Assembly: GCA_963825585.1 (NCBI GenBank)
Contig: CAWGTX010000006.1
Location: 1,224,736-1,288,735 of the forward strand
Source of the DNA: JAOUGY01 sp963825585
GTDB lineage: Bacteria; Actinomycetota; Acidimicrobiia; Spongiisociales; ZC4RG35
Reading direction: 5' to 3'
Length of the DNA stretch: 64,000 nucleotides
The translations under genes were made by a program, and so were the position numbers. Shown here in pieces: positions 45,145-52,958 of this stretch (its first letter is position 1; each line of letters begins with the position of its first letter). Below the pieces are notes generated by a model. It was given only the letters and a program-made list of their open reading frames with translations. It did not search any database and was not told where the DNA came from.

Positions 45145-46587
45145 GTGAACGCTCCCATCACGGGTGGACCCGTCCCCGAAGTCGACTACTCGAAGAAGTG
45201 GTACGCCATGGCCGCCGTGGGCGTGGGCGTTCTACTGGCCACCATCGACGGCTCGATCGTCAACGTGGCGCTCCCGACGATCCGAACCCAGCTCGACACC
45301 ACTCTCCCGGTGGTTCAGTGGGTGTCGGTGGCGTACCTGCTGACGCTCGCCAGTCTCACATTGAGCGTTGGGCGCTGGGGCGACATCGTGGGCAAGAAGC
45401 GGATCTACATGTCGGGGTTCGTGCTGTTCACCATGGCGTCGGTGCTGTGCGGGCTGGCTCCCAGCATCGGGTTCCTGATCGGGTTCCGAGTCCTCCAGGC
45501 GCTGGGGGCGGTCATGGTGTTGGCTCTAGGGGCGTCGATCCTCACCGAGGCGTTCCCGCCCCACGAACGGGGTAAGGCGCTGGGTCTGATCGGGACATTC
45601 GTGTCGGTCGGCATCGTCAGCGGCCCGGTGATGGGCGGCCTCCTGATCGAGGCGTTCGACTGGCGTGCCATCTTCTTCGTGAATCTCCCGGTTGGACTGA
45701 TCGGCACGTTCATTGCCTTCCGGTATGTGCCGGCGACGCCACCTCCGGGGGGCCAGACCTTCGACATCAAAGGTTCCGTCACCCTCAGCACGAGCTTGTT
45801 GTGCATCGCGTTGGCGGTGACCGCCGGCCAGGAGCTCGGGTACGGGTCGGGAATCATCCTGGGCCTGCTGTTCGCCGGGTTCGCATTGGCCGTGGTCTTC
45901 GTGGTGATCGAACGCCGGGCGCCGTCTCCCATGGTCGACCTGGGGCTGTTCAGGAATCCAACACTCTCGGTGAGCATCGCCAGCGGGTACCTGGTGTACG
46001 GGTCGCTCTCGGCGGTGTTCTTCCTGCTGCCCTTCTACCTCGAGGGTGTGCTCGGATACGACACTCGGCAAACCGGACTGGCACTGGGTATCGCCCCGCT
46101 CATCCTGGGGGCGGTGGCCCCTATCTCGGGGACACTGTCAGACCGGCTCGGCATCCGGCGGATCACGTTGGTCGGCCTGGTGATCCTGGCCGCCTCCTAT
46201 GCCGCCTTCTACACGTTGTCCACCGAGACGACCTTCCTCCAGTACGCCCTGATCGCCATTCCGATCGGTCTCGGGATCGGGGTGTTCCAGTCTCCCAACA
46301 ACAGCGCCATCATGGGTTCGGTACCCCGTGAGTATTCGGGGGTGGCGGGCGGTCTCCTGACGTTGACCCGACTGCTCGGACAGATCACCGGGATCGCGGT
46401 GCTGGGATCGGTGTGGGCGGCCCGGGTCGCCGCCAGGGGTGGCGCCGCCGTGGTCGGCGACGCCGCCTCGGCACCGCCCGAGATCCAGGTTGCCGGACTG
46501 CACGACACGGCGCTCCTGATGGCCGGACTCAGCCTCGGCGCCATCGCCATCGGTGTGTGGGGATTCCGCCGCGAGACCCGCTCCTGA
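45145..46587 (+). CDS. MFS transporter, DHA2 family (14 helices)
   Basis: 480 residues. ATIDGSIVNVALPTIRTQL is the DHA2 motif D1 region, VGRWGDIVGKKRIY motif A, and GASILTEAFPPHERGKALGL plus GTFVSVGIVSGPVMGGLL the motif C antiporter stretch. The hydrophobicity pattern gives about 14 segments. It should export drugs or other small amphiphiles by proton antiport. No dedicated regulator is adjacent. GTG 45145 is supported by the -10 box spacing. A strong hairpin follows its stop. Confidence 0.92.
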   Translation: MNAPITGGPVPEVDYSKKWYAMAAVGVGVLLATIDGSIVNVALPTIRTQLDTTLPVVQWVSVAYLLTLASLTLSVGRWGDIVGKKRIYMSGFVLFTMASVLCGLAPSIGFLIGFRVLQALGAVMVLALGASILTEAFPPHERGKALGLIGTFVSVGIVSGPVMGGLLIEAFDWRAIFFVNLPVGLIGTFIAFRYVPATPPPGGQTFDIKGSVTLSTSLLCIALAVTAGQELGYGSGIILGLLFAGFALAVVFVVIERRAPSPMVDLGLFRNPTLSVSIASGYLVYGSLSAVFFLLPFYLEGVLGYDTRQTGLALGIAPLILGAVAPISGTLSDRLGIRRITLVGLVILAASYAAFYTLSTETTFLQYALIAIPIGLGIGVFQSPNNSAIMGSVPREYSGVAGGLLTLTRLLGQITGIAVLGSVWAARVAARGGAAVVGDAASAPPEIQVAGLHDTALLMAGLSLGAIAIGVWGFRRETRS

Positions 46588-46593
46588 CGCGTC

Positions 46594-46624
46594 GAGTGGC
46601 TCCCCTCGCCGAGGGGAGCCACTC
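46594..46624. terminator. Strong bidirectional hairpin terminator
   Basis: A perfect 14-bp stem, GAGTGGCTCCCCTC (46594-46607) with GAGGGGAGCCACTC (46611-46624), and a 3-base loop. It sits 6 bases after the MFS stop and 12 before the stop of the opposing small membrane-protein gene, so it serves both. Confidence 0.85.
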
Positions 46625-46636
46625 AGATGCTCGTTC

Positions 46637-46978
46637 CTACAGGATCCAGATCAGAAGGAACGTCAGCGCAGCCACGAAGGCGACACCGGAGAACAGGGTC
46701 CCCGACGTCACTCCTCCGGTCCACGCCCCGTCGACCAGATAGGCCTTGCGGGCATAGATGGCCAACGCCATTCCGATCAGGGTGCCGGCCGCCACGAACA
46801 TGGCGAACCACCATCCCTCGACCAGTCCTCCCAGGAACCAGTCGGCAGGCACCGAGTACATGTACAGCCCGATCAGACCCGCAATGGTTCCCACGATGCC
46901 GAGCGTCCACTCCATGGTGTGACGGACGACCGGCGTGTGCAGCACCTCCAGGTGCTCACGTTCACGGAGCAGTGTCAT
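46637..46978 (-). CDS. Small four-helix membrane protein, unknown function
   Basis: 113 residues. A ~25-residue cytosolic head (LLREREHLEVLHTPVVRHTM) precedes three or four hydrophobic helices (WTLGIVGTIAGLIGLYMY, WFAMFVAAGTLIGMALAIYA, GTLFSGVAFVAALTFLLIWIL). ATG 46978 has an ideal AAAGGAGG 5 bases before it. I recognise no family. The heptad inverted repeat lies in its upstream region. Confidence 0.75.
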   Translation of the reverse strand: MTLLREREHLEVLHTPVVRHTMEWTLGIVGTIAGLIGLYMYSVPADWFLGGLVEGWWFAMFVAAGTLIGMALAIYARKAYLVDGAWTGGVTSGTLFSGVAFVAALTFLLIWIL

Positions 46979-47077
46979 CGTCACCTCCTTTCACTTCCCA
47001 TGGTGCGTCGGATCGGACGGGAGGGATAGGGCCGAAGCGCAGGACTCACATCAGCAGACCGGCGCGGTGCTGCAGGA

Positions 47078-47225
47078 GGTACAACGTAGAAGGTACAACG
47101 TAGAACGTAGGGGGCGGCGGCGCCGGCGCACGAGCAGGACCTGCAACATTCAACCGCAAGCCACCGGCGGAACTGGACGTCCCCAATGGGCGGTACGTTC
47201 TACGTTGTACGTTCTAGGTTCTACC
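47078..47225. repeat. AACGTA heptad inverted repeat upstream of the small membrane protein
   Basis: The left arm 47078-47110 contains GGTACAACGTAGAAGGTAC and more heptads; the right arm 47192-47225 is GGTACGTTCTACGTTGTACG followed by TTCTAGGTTCTACC. The arms are near-perfect reverse complements with an 80-base GC-rich centre. Same family as 38988-39201 and as heptads in the 21.4-22.5 kb array. Confidence 0.85.
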
Positions 47226-47260
47226 AACTCGAAGCTTCGCCCATCAGACGAACGAACGGC

Positions 47261-48496
47261 TCACGCCAACACGTTCTTGGCGTCGACTCCGATCGGGTCG
47301 CGGTCGATGGCGAACAGGCTCATGGGAACAGTGGTGTCGAATTCGGTGGGGGTGGCGTCGAGACCTGTGGCGATCATGGAACCGATCATCGGGGCGAGTT
47401 TGAAGCCGTGACCGCTGAAGCCATTGGCCAGCCAGAAGCCGTCGACACCGCTGGGACCGACCACGGGATGGACGTCCTGGCGGTTGATGGTGTAGAGGCC
47501 GGCGATTCCGGAGACGGTGCCCCGTGGGGCGATCTCGGGGATACGGTGTGAGAACGCCGCCAGGGTGGTGTCGCGGAAGGCCGCACTCGGGCTGCGAGCG
47601 AAGGCATCGGGGTCCGTCACGGCTTCGCGTTCGTCCTCCTCGCTCACCGATCCGATCCACACCATCGACGAGCGCCGCTCGGGTCGGACGTAGACACCGG
47701 TAGCGACATCGATGGTCACCGGGATGTCACCCGCCTCCTCGGTCGGCCACGGCCGGTACAGGGTCTGGATCCGGGTCGGGACGAAGCTCCATCTGTGCTC
47801 GACCCCGGCCATGGCATTCAGCTGGTTGCACCACGGGCCGGCCGCGTTGATCACGAGGTCGGCCGGGATGGCACCGCCGTCGGCGAGTCGGACACCGTGT
47901 ACACCGGCGTCGTCGACCTCGAGCCCCACCACTTCACTCGAGAAGAAAACCTCGACTCCCGATCCCGCCGCGGCCACGAGTAGGTCGGAGAGGGCGTCCA
48001 TGGGGTCGATGTAGCCGGCCTTGTCCTCGAACAGGAAGGCCGGGCCGAGCCGACAATGATGATCCGTGTCCCAGTCGAGCGGTGCCGTGCACGTGGAAAC
48101 GGCGGGGAACCGCCGAACCAAGTCGGCGGCATCCACCAGGCTCGCCCCGGCTCCCAGCGCGACGAGCCGTTGCACCTCGGCCGCCACCTCGGTGGGTGAC
48201 CGATCGGCGATCCACAGCACACCGGTCTCCACGAACGATGCCGTGGCCGCCTCCGACCTCAGGTACTCGGGCCACCGCCTGTAGGCATCCAGGCCGTCGA
48301 TGGCCAACTGCACCACGGCAGGATGGGTGTAGCGGGTCCGGCAGATCGACGACGACGCCCCGGTGGAACCTTCCCCCGGCCCGGGGGCCTTGTCGACCAG
48401 CACCACCCGCCCGAGGCCATGCCGGGCGATTTCGAGGCCGATGGAGGCGCCGACCACACCGCCGCCGATCACGACGACGTCGGCGCCCCGACTCAC
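47261..48496 (-). CDS. FAD-dependent oxidoreductase of the D-amino-acid / sarcosine oxidase family
   Basis: 411 residues. It begins ADVVVIGGGVVGASIGLEIARHG, the DAO dinucleotide motif, and ends with NGFSGHGFKLAPMIGSMIA, the family's C-terminal FAD loop. A middle NAAGPWCNQL confirms the glycine-oxidase/sarcosine-oxidase-beta group. It would oxidise a secondary or D-amino acid. ATG 48496 overlaps the stop of the NYN gene (ATGA), so the two are co-translated even though no functional link is obvious. The substrate is not predictable. Confidence 0.88.
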   Translation of the reverse strand: MSRGADVVVIGGGVVGASIGLEIARHGLGRVVLVDKAPGPGEGSTGASSSICRTRYTHPAVVQLAIDGLDAYRRWPEYLRSEAATASFVETGVLWIADRSPTEVAAEVQRLVALGAGASLVDAADLVRRFPAVSTCTAPLDWDTDHHCRLGPAFLFEDKAGYIDPMDALSDLLVAAAGSGVEVFFSSEVVGLEVDDAGVHGVRLADGGAIPADLVINAAGPWCNQLNAMAGVEHRWSFVPTRIQTLYRPWPTEEAGDIPVTIDVATGVYVRPERRSSMVWIGSVSEEDEREAVTDPDAFARSPSAAFRDTTLAAFSHRIPEIAPRGTVSGIAGLYTINRQDVHPVVGPSGVDGFWLANGFSGHGFKLAPMIGSMIATGLDATPTEFDTTVPMSLFAIDRDPIGVDAKNVLA

Positions 48497-49518
48497 GGGA
48501 TGGTCACCAGATAATCGCTGGCGTCGTCATTCCACTCGAGCTCCACCAGACCCCTGGTCTGGGCGGCCTTGACGAACTGGAGGAACCCGCCGTAGCCGAA
48601 GTTCTTCTCGCTGAAGTTGGGTTGGCGCTTGCGGACCTGGTTCTTCAGACCGGACAGCACAGGACCACCGTTACGACCGGCCAACGCCTTCACCACTTCG
48701 ACAAGCACTCCGAACGCTTCGTCTTCGTTCGGGTTGTTGGCCAGTTCCACCATCGGATCGCCCTTGGCAGGCCCTTCCGCCAGGGCGACCACATCGTGGC
48801 TCTCGAGGTGACGGAGAAGCTCGCCGAAGGCCCGGAAGCCATAGTCGGCTTCGCTGAACGTTGGGTCCTTCCTGATGAGTGCCCGCTTGAGCGACGAGGC
48901 CAGCACCGCCTCCCCACCACTGCGCTGCAAACCTGTGACGGTCGTGGTGATGAGTCGGACGAGATCGTCGAGCCCCACCTCGGCTCCGGCTCCGCTGGCA
49001 GCGGCCTGGACCGGCGGGTCGTCGGACCTGCCCCGGTCGACTCCCTCTAGGTTCTCGTAGAAGAGGAACTCGTCGCAGGCGGGGGGCAGCATCGCCGAGG
49101 TCGAGGCGCGGATGCCGACGCCGATCACCCGCTTGTTCAGCTCACGCAGCTTGTGCACGAGTGGCGTGAAGTCGGAGTCGCCGGTCCCGATCACGAACGT
49201 GGTGATGTACTCGCGTTCGAATGCCAGTTCGATGGCGTCGACCGCCATCTTGATGTCGGCGGCGTTCTTGCGGACCGCGCCCATCCGCTGGGTGATCTCG
49301 ATCAGCTCGACGTGATTACGGGTGAGCATGCGCCTGTCCTCGTCGAACATGGACCAGTCGGCGTACGCCTTGCGAGCGACCACCCGTCCGCGTTCCGCCA
49401 GTGCGTCGGAGATGGGTTTGAGATCGAAGGCCGCTCCGGAGAGGGCGTCTCGTGTTCCGATCGCCAGGTTCTCGTAGTCGAGGAACAGGGCGATGCGTTC
49501 GTCATCGGGTGTGGTCAC
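48493..49518 (-). CDS. NYN-domain ribonuclease-like protein with OST-HTH/LOTUS repeats
   Basis: 341 residues. The NYN (PIN-like) nuclease domain spans residues ~1-160: ALFLDYENLAIGTRD, AADIKMAVDAIELAFE, TFVIGTGDSDFTPLVHKL supply the acidic metal site. Two C-terminal OST-HTH/LOTUS-like domains (around 175-250 and 265-335; TFSEADYGFRAFGELLRHLES, NFSEKNFGYGGFLQFVKAA) follow, RNA-binding modules best known from germline proteins of animals. GTG 49518 lies 6 bases behind a TAGCCT box. Likely an RNA-degrading or sequestering factor; the target is unknown. Confidence 0.9.
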   Translation of the reverse strand: MTTPDDERIALFLDYENLAIGTRDALSGAAFDLKPISDALAERGRVVARKAYADWSMFDEDRRMLTRNHVELIEITQRMGAVRKNAADIKMAVDAIELAFEREYITTFVIGTGDSDFTPLVHKLRELNKRVIGVGIRASTSAMLPPACDEFLFYENLEGVDRGRSDDPPVQAAASGAGAEVGLDDLVRLITTTVTGLQRSGGEAVLASSLKRALIRKDPTFSEADYGFRAFGELLRHLESHDVVALAEGPAKGDPMVELANNPNEDEAFGVLVEVVKALAGRNGGPVLSGLKNQVRKRQPNFSEKNFGYGGFLQFVKAAQTRGLVELEWNDDASDYLVTIP

Positions 49519-49524
49519 ATACCG

Positions 49525-49530
49525 AGGCTA
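49525..49530 (-). promoter_or_regulatory. -10 box (TAGCCT, minus strand) of the NYN-DAO operon
   Basis: On the minus strand TAGCCT is followed by 6 bases and GTG 49518; leaderless. Confidence 0.45.
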
Positions 49531-49620
49531 CACCGAAGCAACCGCTGCGCAGGCTACGACGAACGCAATTGAGGCCCAACGGCCCATACGGATCGGCCTC
49601 GGGCGGGCCGATTGAATGTG

Positions 49621-50547
49621 ATGAGCTCCGTTCACAAGATGGTTGCGGCGACCGTTCCCGGTGCCGTTGCGGTGGCAGCCGTCCGGTACCGGCGAGCCGT
49701 GCGCGAGCTCGACTCTCTTCCCGTGCAACCGCCGGCCCTGCCGGGCGTCGTCCGCACGCTCTCAACTCGCTGGGGTCGCAACAGCTATCGCCTGATCTCC
49801 CGACCCGATTCACCGCATCCGCCGATCGTCCTGGTGCATGGGTGGGGACGTACCGCCGACTCGGCCTGGTGGCCGGTGATGTTGCAGTCCAACCGGACCA
49901 TCCTGGCCATCGACCTTCCCGGGCACGGCCGCTCGCTGATCGACCGCAGGTTCTCGTTCTCGCTCGCCGCCGAGTCGATCCTGTCGGCCATCGACGACGC
50001 CGGGATCGACCGCCCGCTCCTCGCAGGCCACTCGATGGGAGGACCCGTGTGCCTGACCACGATCCTGTGGGCGGGGGCTTCGACCTTCGCCGGATTCGTG
50101 GCGCTCGCCACATCGGCCTACTGGGTGCGACCCCGCCAGATCGTGATGGTGGCATCGGCTCCCTATGTCCTCGGGGCGCGCTCGCCGGTGATGGTCCGCA
50201 CACAGCGCAACGAGGCCCGACGGATGCCGGAAGACACCTCACGGATCGCCTGGGAATATGCGGTGCGCCCGCACCGCCAGGTTCTGCTGGACACCGCGAT
50301 GGAACTCCGCCGCTTCGACGCCCGCCGGTGGACCGGGCTGGAGATGCCGCCCACCACCTGGGTGATCACCACCCGGGATGGGGTGATCGATCCGTCGGAC
50401 CAGCATGCATCGGCTCACATGTTCGCCCGATACCGGGTGGAACTCCCCGCGGAGCACTCGGTGGTCATCGAGGCGCCCGACCGGGTGACCCGAATCCTGG
50501 ATGCGGTCTCGGCACGGCCCGAGCGTCCCGCCCTCGTGGCGCTCTGA
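49621..50547 (+). CDS. Alpha/beta hydrolase
   Basis: 308 residues. LVHGWGRTADSAWWPVML supplies the oxyanion region, AGHSMGGPV the nucleophile elbow with Ser, and VITTRDGVIDPSDQH the acid; a late AEHSVVIEAPD carries a candidate His. The N-terminal ~25 residues are hydrophobic (VAATVPGAVAVAAVRY), possibly a membrane anchor. ATG 49621 is the most natural start; no clear ribosome site. Esterase, lipase or haloalkane-type activity cannot be told apart. Confidence 0.8.
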   Translation: MSSVHKMVAATVPGAVAVAAVRYRRAVRELDSLPVQPPALPGVVRTLSTRWGRNSYRLISRPDSPHPPIVLVHGWGRTADSAWWPVMLQSNRTILAIDLPGHGRSLIDRRFSFSLAAESILSAIDDAGIDRPLLAGHSMGGPVCLTTILWAGASTFAGFVALATSAYWVRPRQIVMVASAPYVLGARSPVMVRTQRNEARRMPEDTSRIAWEYAVRPHRQVLLDTAMELRRFDARRWTGLEMPPTTWVITTRDGVIDPSDQHASAHMFARYRVELPAEHSVVIEAPDRVTRILDAVSARPERPALVAL

Positions 50548-50568
50548 TCCGAACCAACCGCAGGCCGG

Positions 50569-50760
50569 TCAACTCGCCAGCGCCTCCAACGCCTGGCTCC
50601 AGGCCGGCTCGGGCGTGCGGAGGTCGACGACTGCAGGTCCGGCGATCCGGTTGAGCGTCATGTCGAGCCCGTGACTGGAGCAGTAATGGGCGCCGGCGAT
50701 GATCACGACCGAAGGTCGTTCGCACCGCCCGCAGAGGTGAGTCACACCTATGTGATTCAT
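50569..50760 (-). CDS. Small Cys/His protein, possible metal binder
   Basis: 63 residues: a CGRC pair near residue 10 and CSSHG near residue 27 could bind one zinc ion. The remainder is a short helix-rich tail (AWSQALEALAS). ATG 50760 is preferred to the longer frame, which has no protein-like start. Unrecognised family; convergent with the hydrolase gene, 21 bases apart. Confidence 0.5.
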   Translation of the reverse strand: MNHIGVTHLCGRCERPSVVIIAGAHYCSSHGLDMTLNRIAGPAVVDLRTPEPAWSQALEALAS

Positions 50761-50981
50761 GTCTCTGGTATCGGCGCATCCCCGCCGAGGTGAAGACCTT
50801 TTCGCGTTCTCCGTCGTTGACGTGTGCGCCGGCCTGCCGGCCCGTGGGGTGGGTAGCCCGCCACGCGAGCGGTCCGGAATGGACCCCCGGCAACCAGCGG
50901 TCCCGGTGGCGTACCATCCCACCCGGGCCACACCGAACCGGCGGCCCTCCCAAGCGTCCGTAGCGATCCAGGAGCAGCCAC

Positions 50982-51740
50982 ATGTCCCGGCACAATCACC
51001 GCCGTGTACTCGTCACCGGCGCAGCTCGGGGGATCGGCGCTGCCACCGCGCGAGCGTTCGCCGCTGCGGGTGCCGACGTCACCATTGTCGATGTGGACCC
51101 GGGCCGGGAAGGGGACCGGGTGGTGGCCGAAATGGAAGCTGCGGGTGGTCGCGGGCTGGTGATCCAGGCGGACCTGACGACCGTCGAACAGTGCGTGCAC
51201 GCCGTCGAATCTGCTGTGTGTTTTCTCGGAGGATTGGACGTCCTGGTGAACAACGCCGGTGGCAACTTGGGAATCTACGCCACATTCGAAGAGGTCACCG
51301 AGGATCAGTTCGATCAGATCCTCTCACTCAACCTCAAGAGCACCTTCTTCGTGTCCCAGGCGTCGATCCCTCACCTTCGGCAGCGTCCCGGTGGTCGCAT
51401 CATCAATCTGGCGTCGGAACTCGTCTGGGTGGGGTACGAGTTGATGCCGGCCTACGTGGCCGCCAAGGGTGCAGTGGTGGCGCTGACCCGGTCGATGGCT
51501 CGGGCGGCCGCTCCGGACGTGACCGTCAACGCCGTTGCACCCGGTCCCACCGCCACCGAACGTTTCAAGCGAGGCAAGTGGTACCGGGAGGAGAAGGAGC
51601 GCCGAGAAGCCGACATCCCTCTCGGTCGTTTCGGTGATCCCGATGACATCGCCCGGTTCATCGTGTCGCTGGCGGGCGAAACGGGTGCCTGGTGCACGGG
51701 TCAGACGTTCCACGCCAACGGCGGCGTCGTGATGCCCTGA
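50982..51740 (+). CDS. Short-chain dehydrogenase/reductase
   Basis: 252 residues, classical SDR. The cofactor motif is VTGAARGIGAATARAFA with DVDP following beta-2 (NAD(H) preferred), NNAGG is present, and the catalytic Ser-Tyr-Lys is in IINLASELVWVGYELMPAYVAAK-type sequence (Tyr and Lys four apart). C-terminal MTGQ-like region is WCTGQTFHANGG. CAGGAG precedes ATG 50982. It reduces or oxidises an unknown alcohol/ketone. No operon partner on its strand. Confidence 0.9.
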   Translation: MSRHNHRRVLVTGAARGIGAATARAFAAAGADVTIVDVDPGREGDRVVAEMEAAGGRGLVIQADLTTVEQCVHAVESAVCFLGGLDVLVNNAGGNLGIYATFEEVTEDQFDQILSLNLKSTFFVSQASIPHLRQRPGGRIINLASELVWVGYELMPAYVAAKGAVVALTRSMARAAAPDVTVNAVAPGPTATERFKRGKWYREEKERREADIPLGRFGDPDDIARFIVSLAGETGAWCTGQTFHANGGVVMP

Positions 51741-51754
51741 TCGACCGCGTCGGG

Positions 51755-51985
51755 TCACACCGGGCGAGTACGACGCGTCGTGTGACTTCCGTCACACAAC
51801 GGAGACATTTTCGTTCGACCGAACCGGCAGAGGGCGATCACGGGACGGTCCGGGTCGACCGATGTGATCGGAGTGCCGTCGGCGTGCTCGACAACGAACG
51901 TACCGCTCACGAGGATCGGCCCGTCCGCATACGCCGGATGAACACAGGTGGATGACCGGCGTCGTGCGAGGATGACATGGCCCAC
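51755..51985 (-). CDS. CDGSH iron-sulfur domain protein
   Basis: 76 residues. The [2Fe-2S] motif C-x-x-x... is CRFGRTKMSPLCDGSH, with three Cys/His ligands visible plus the final His of CDGSH, preceded by the family's DGPILVSGTFVV strand. GTG 51985 with GAAGGTGGG upstream is chosen; the frame further upstream translates only the 24-bp repeat (REGGWVDS units). Small CDGSH proteins bind redox-active clusters; the role here is unknown. Confidence 0.8.
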   Translation of the reverse strand: MGHVILARRRSSTCVHPAYADGPILVSGTFVVEHADGTPITSVDPDRPVIALCRFGRTKMSPLCDGSHTTRRTRPV

Positions 51986-51990
51986 CTCTA

Positions 51991-52100
51991 CCCACCTTCC
52001 CGTGAAACCCACCCACCCACCTTCCCGTGAATCCACCCACCCACCTTCCCGTGAATCCACCCACCCACCTTCCCGTGAATCCACCCACCCACCTTCCCGG
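51991..52100. repeat. 24-bp tandem repeat, about five copies
   Basis: The unit CCACCTTCCCGTGAATCCAC... recurs every 24 bases; the first copy has GAAACC and the last GGAACC. It lies between the divergent CDGSH and carboxymuconolactone-decarboxylase-like genes, so it occupies both promoter regions. Because 24 is a multiple of three, every frame stays open through it. Confidence 0.95.
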
Positions 52101-52120
52101 AACCCGTCAGGAGCTTCTCG

Positions 52121-52723
52121 ATGCCAAACACGCCCAGCCTTCACTTCCTGTCCGAGCCTGCCCGAGGGCCGGAAGTGGAGGCGATGTTCGGCGACGACGT
52201 CGAGGAGCTCGGCTATGTGATGAACCTGACCCACCTGTGGGCATACCAGCCGGCCGCGTTCAACCTGCTGTTCGAGCTACTCGGCACGGCGTCGACGGGG
52301 GGCGGGCTCAGCTTTCGCCAGAAAGGCATCCTGGTGGGTGCGGCCGCCTCGACGATCAGCGACTCGTACTGCTCGTTGGCCTGGGGAGCGCGCCTGGCCG
52401 GGGTGGCGGGTGACTCGGCCGCGGCCGGGCTACTCAGCGGCGATGACAGCGGGCTCGACCCGTCCGAGGCAGCGATGGCACGGTGGGCCCGGAAGGTCGC
52501 CCTGGACCCGACTGCGACCACACGGGCCGACGTCGAGGAGCTTCGTGACGCAGGGTTCGACGACGAGCAGATCTTCGCCATGACGCTGTACGTGGCGTTG
52601 CGGGTTGCGTTTTCCACCGTCAACAACGCCCTGGGAGCGAGACCGGACGCCGGCCTCGCCGACGCCACTCCCCCAGCCGTCCGCCAGGCGGTTTCGTACG
52701 GACGCCCGGTCGCCGGCCTGTGA
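52121..52723 (+). CDS. Carboxymuconolactone decarboxylase/AhpD-like protein
   Basis: 200 residues. The helix LSFRQKGILVGAAASTISDSYCSLAWGARLA matches the AhpD/CMD core, but only one Cys is present where AhpD peroxidases have CxxC, and the proton-relay His is absent. So peroxidase activity is doubtful, and a lyase or unknown role is likelier. TCAGGAGCTTCTCG precedes ATG 52121. Downstream lies an inverted repeat, not a gene. Confidence 0.8.
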   Translation: MPNTPSLHFLSEPARGPEVEAMFGDDVEELGYVMNLTHLWAYQPAAFNLLFELLGTASTGGGLSFRQKGILVGAAASTISDSYCSLAWGARLAGVAGDSAAAGLLSGDDSGLDPSEAAMARWARKVALDPTATTRADVEELRDAGFDDEQIFAMTLYVALRVAFSTVNNALGARPDAGLADATPPAVRQAVSYGRPVAGL

Positions 52724-52741
52724 ATTCTCTCCGGCCGAACA

Positions 52742-52812
52742 GGTCAACAGGTCGACAGGCCAGGAACCGGGGGCTTGGCCTGTTGACTTGTCGACGTGTC
52801 GACTTGTTGACC
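52742..52812. repeat. Inverted repeat of 8-bp words (GGTCRACA)
   Basis: The left arm 52742-52762 is GGTCAACA GGTCGACA GGCC; the right arm 52774-52812 is GGCC followed by TGTTGAC, TGTCGAC, TGTCGAC and TGTTGAC words. SalI-like GTCGAC cores recur. A 12-base loop gives a long hairpin 18 bases after the CMD-like gene stop; it could end transcription. Confidence 0.85.
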
Positions 52813-52958
52813 ATCCGTGGACGGGTCCGACCGATGTCGAAAGCACCACTCTGGTCGTGTTCCGGCCCCAGGACCGCCACGACGAGGCGGTGGCGGTGGT
52901 CGCACGACACGGCGGCCGTATGCTCTCCCCATCCGGGGCGCCTTGGGGTCCGTTTCGC

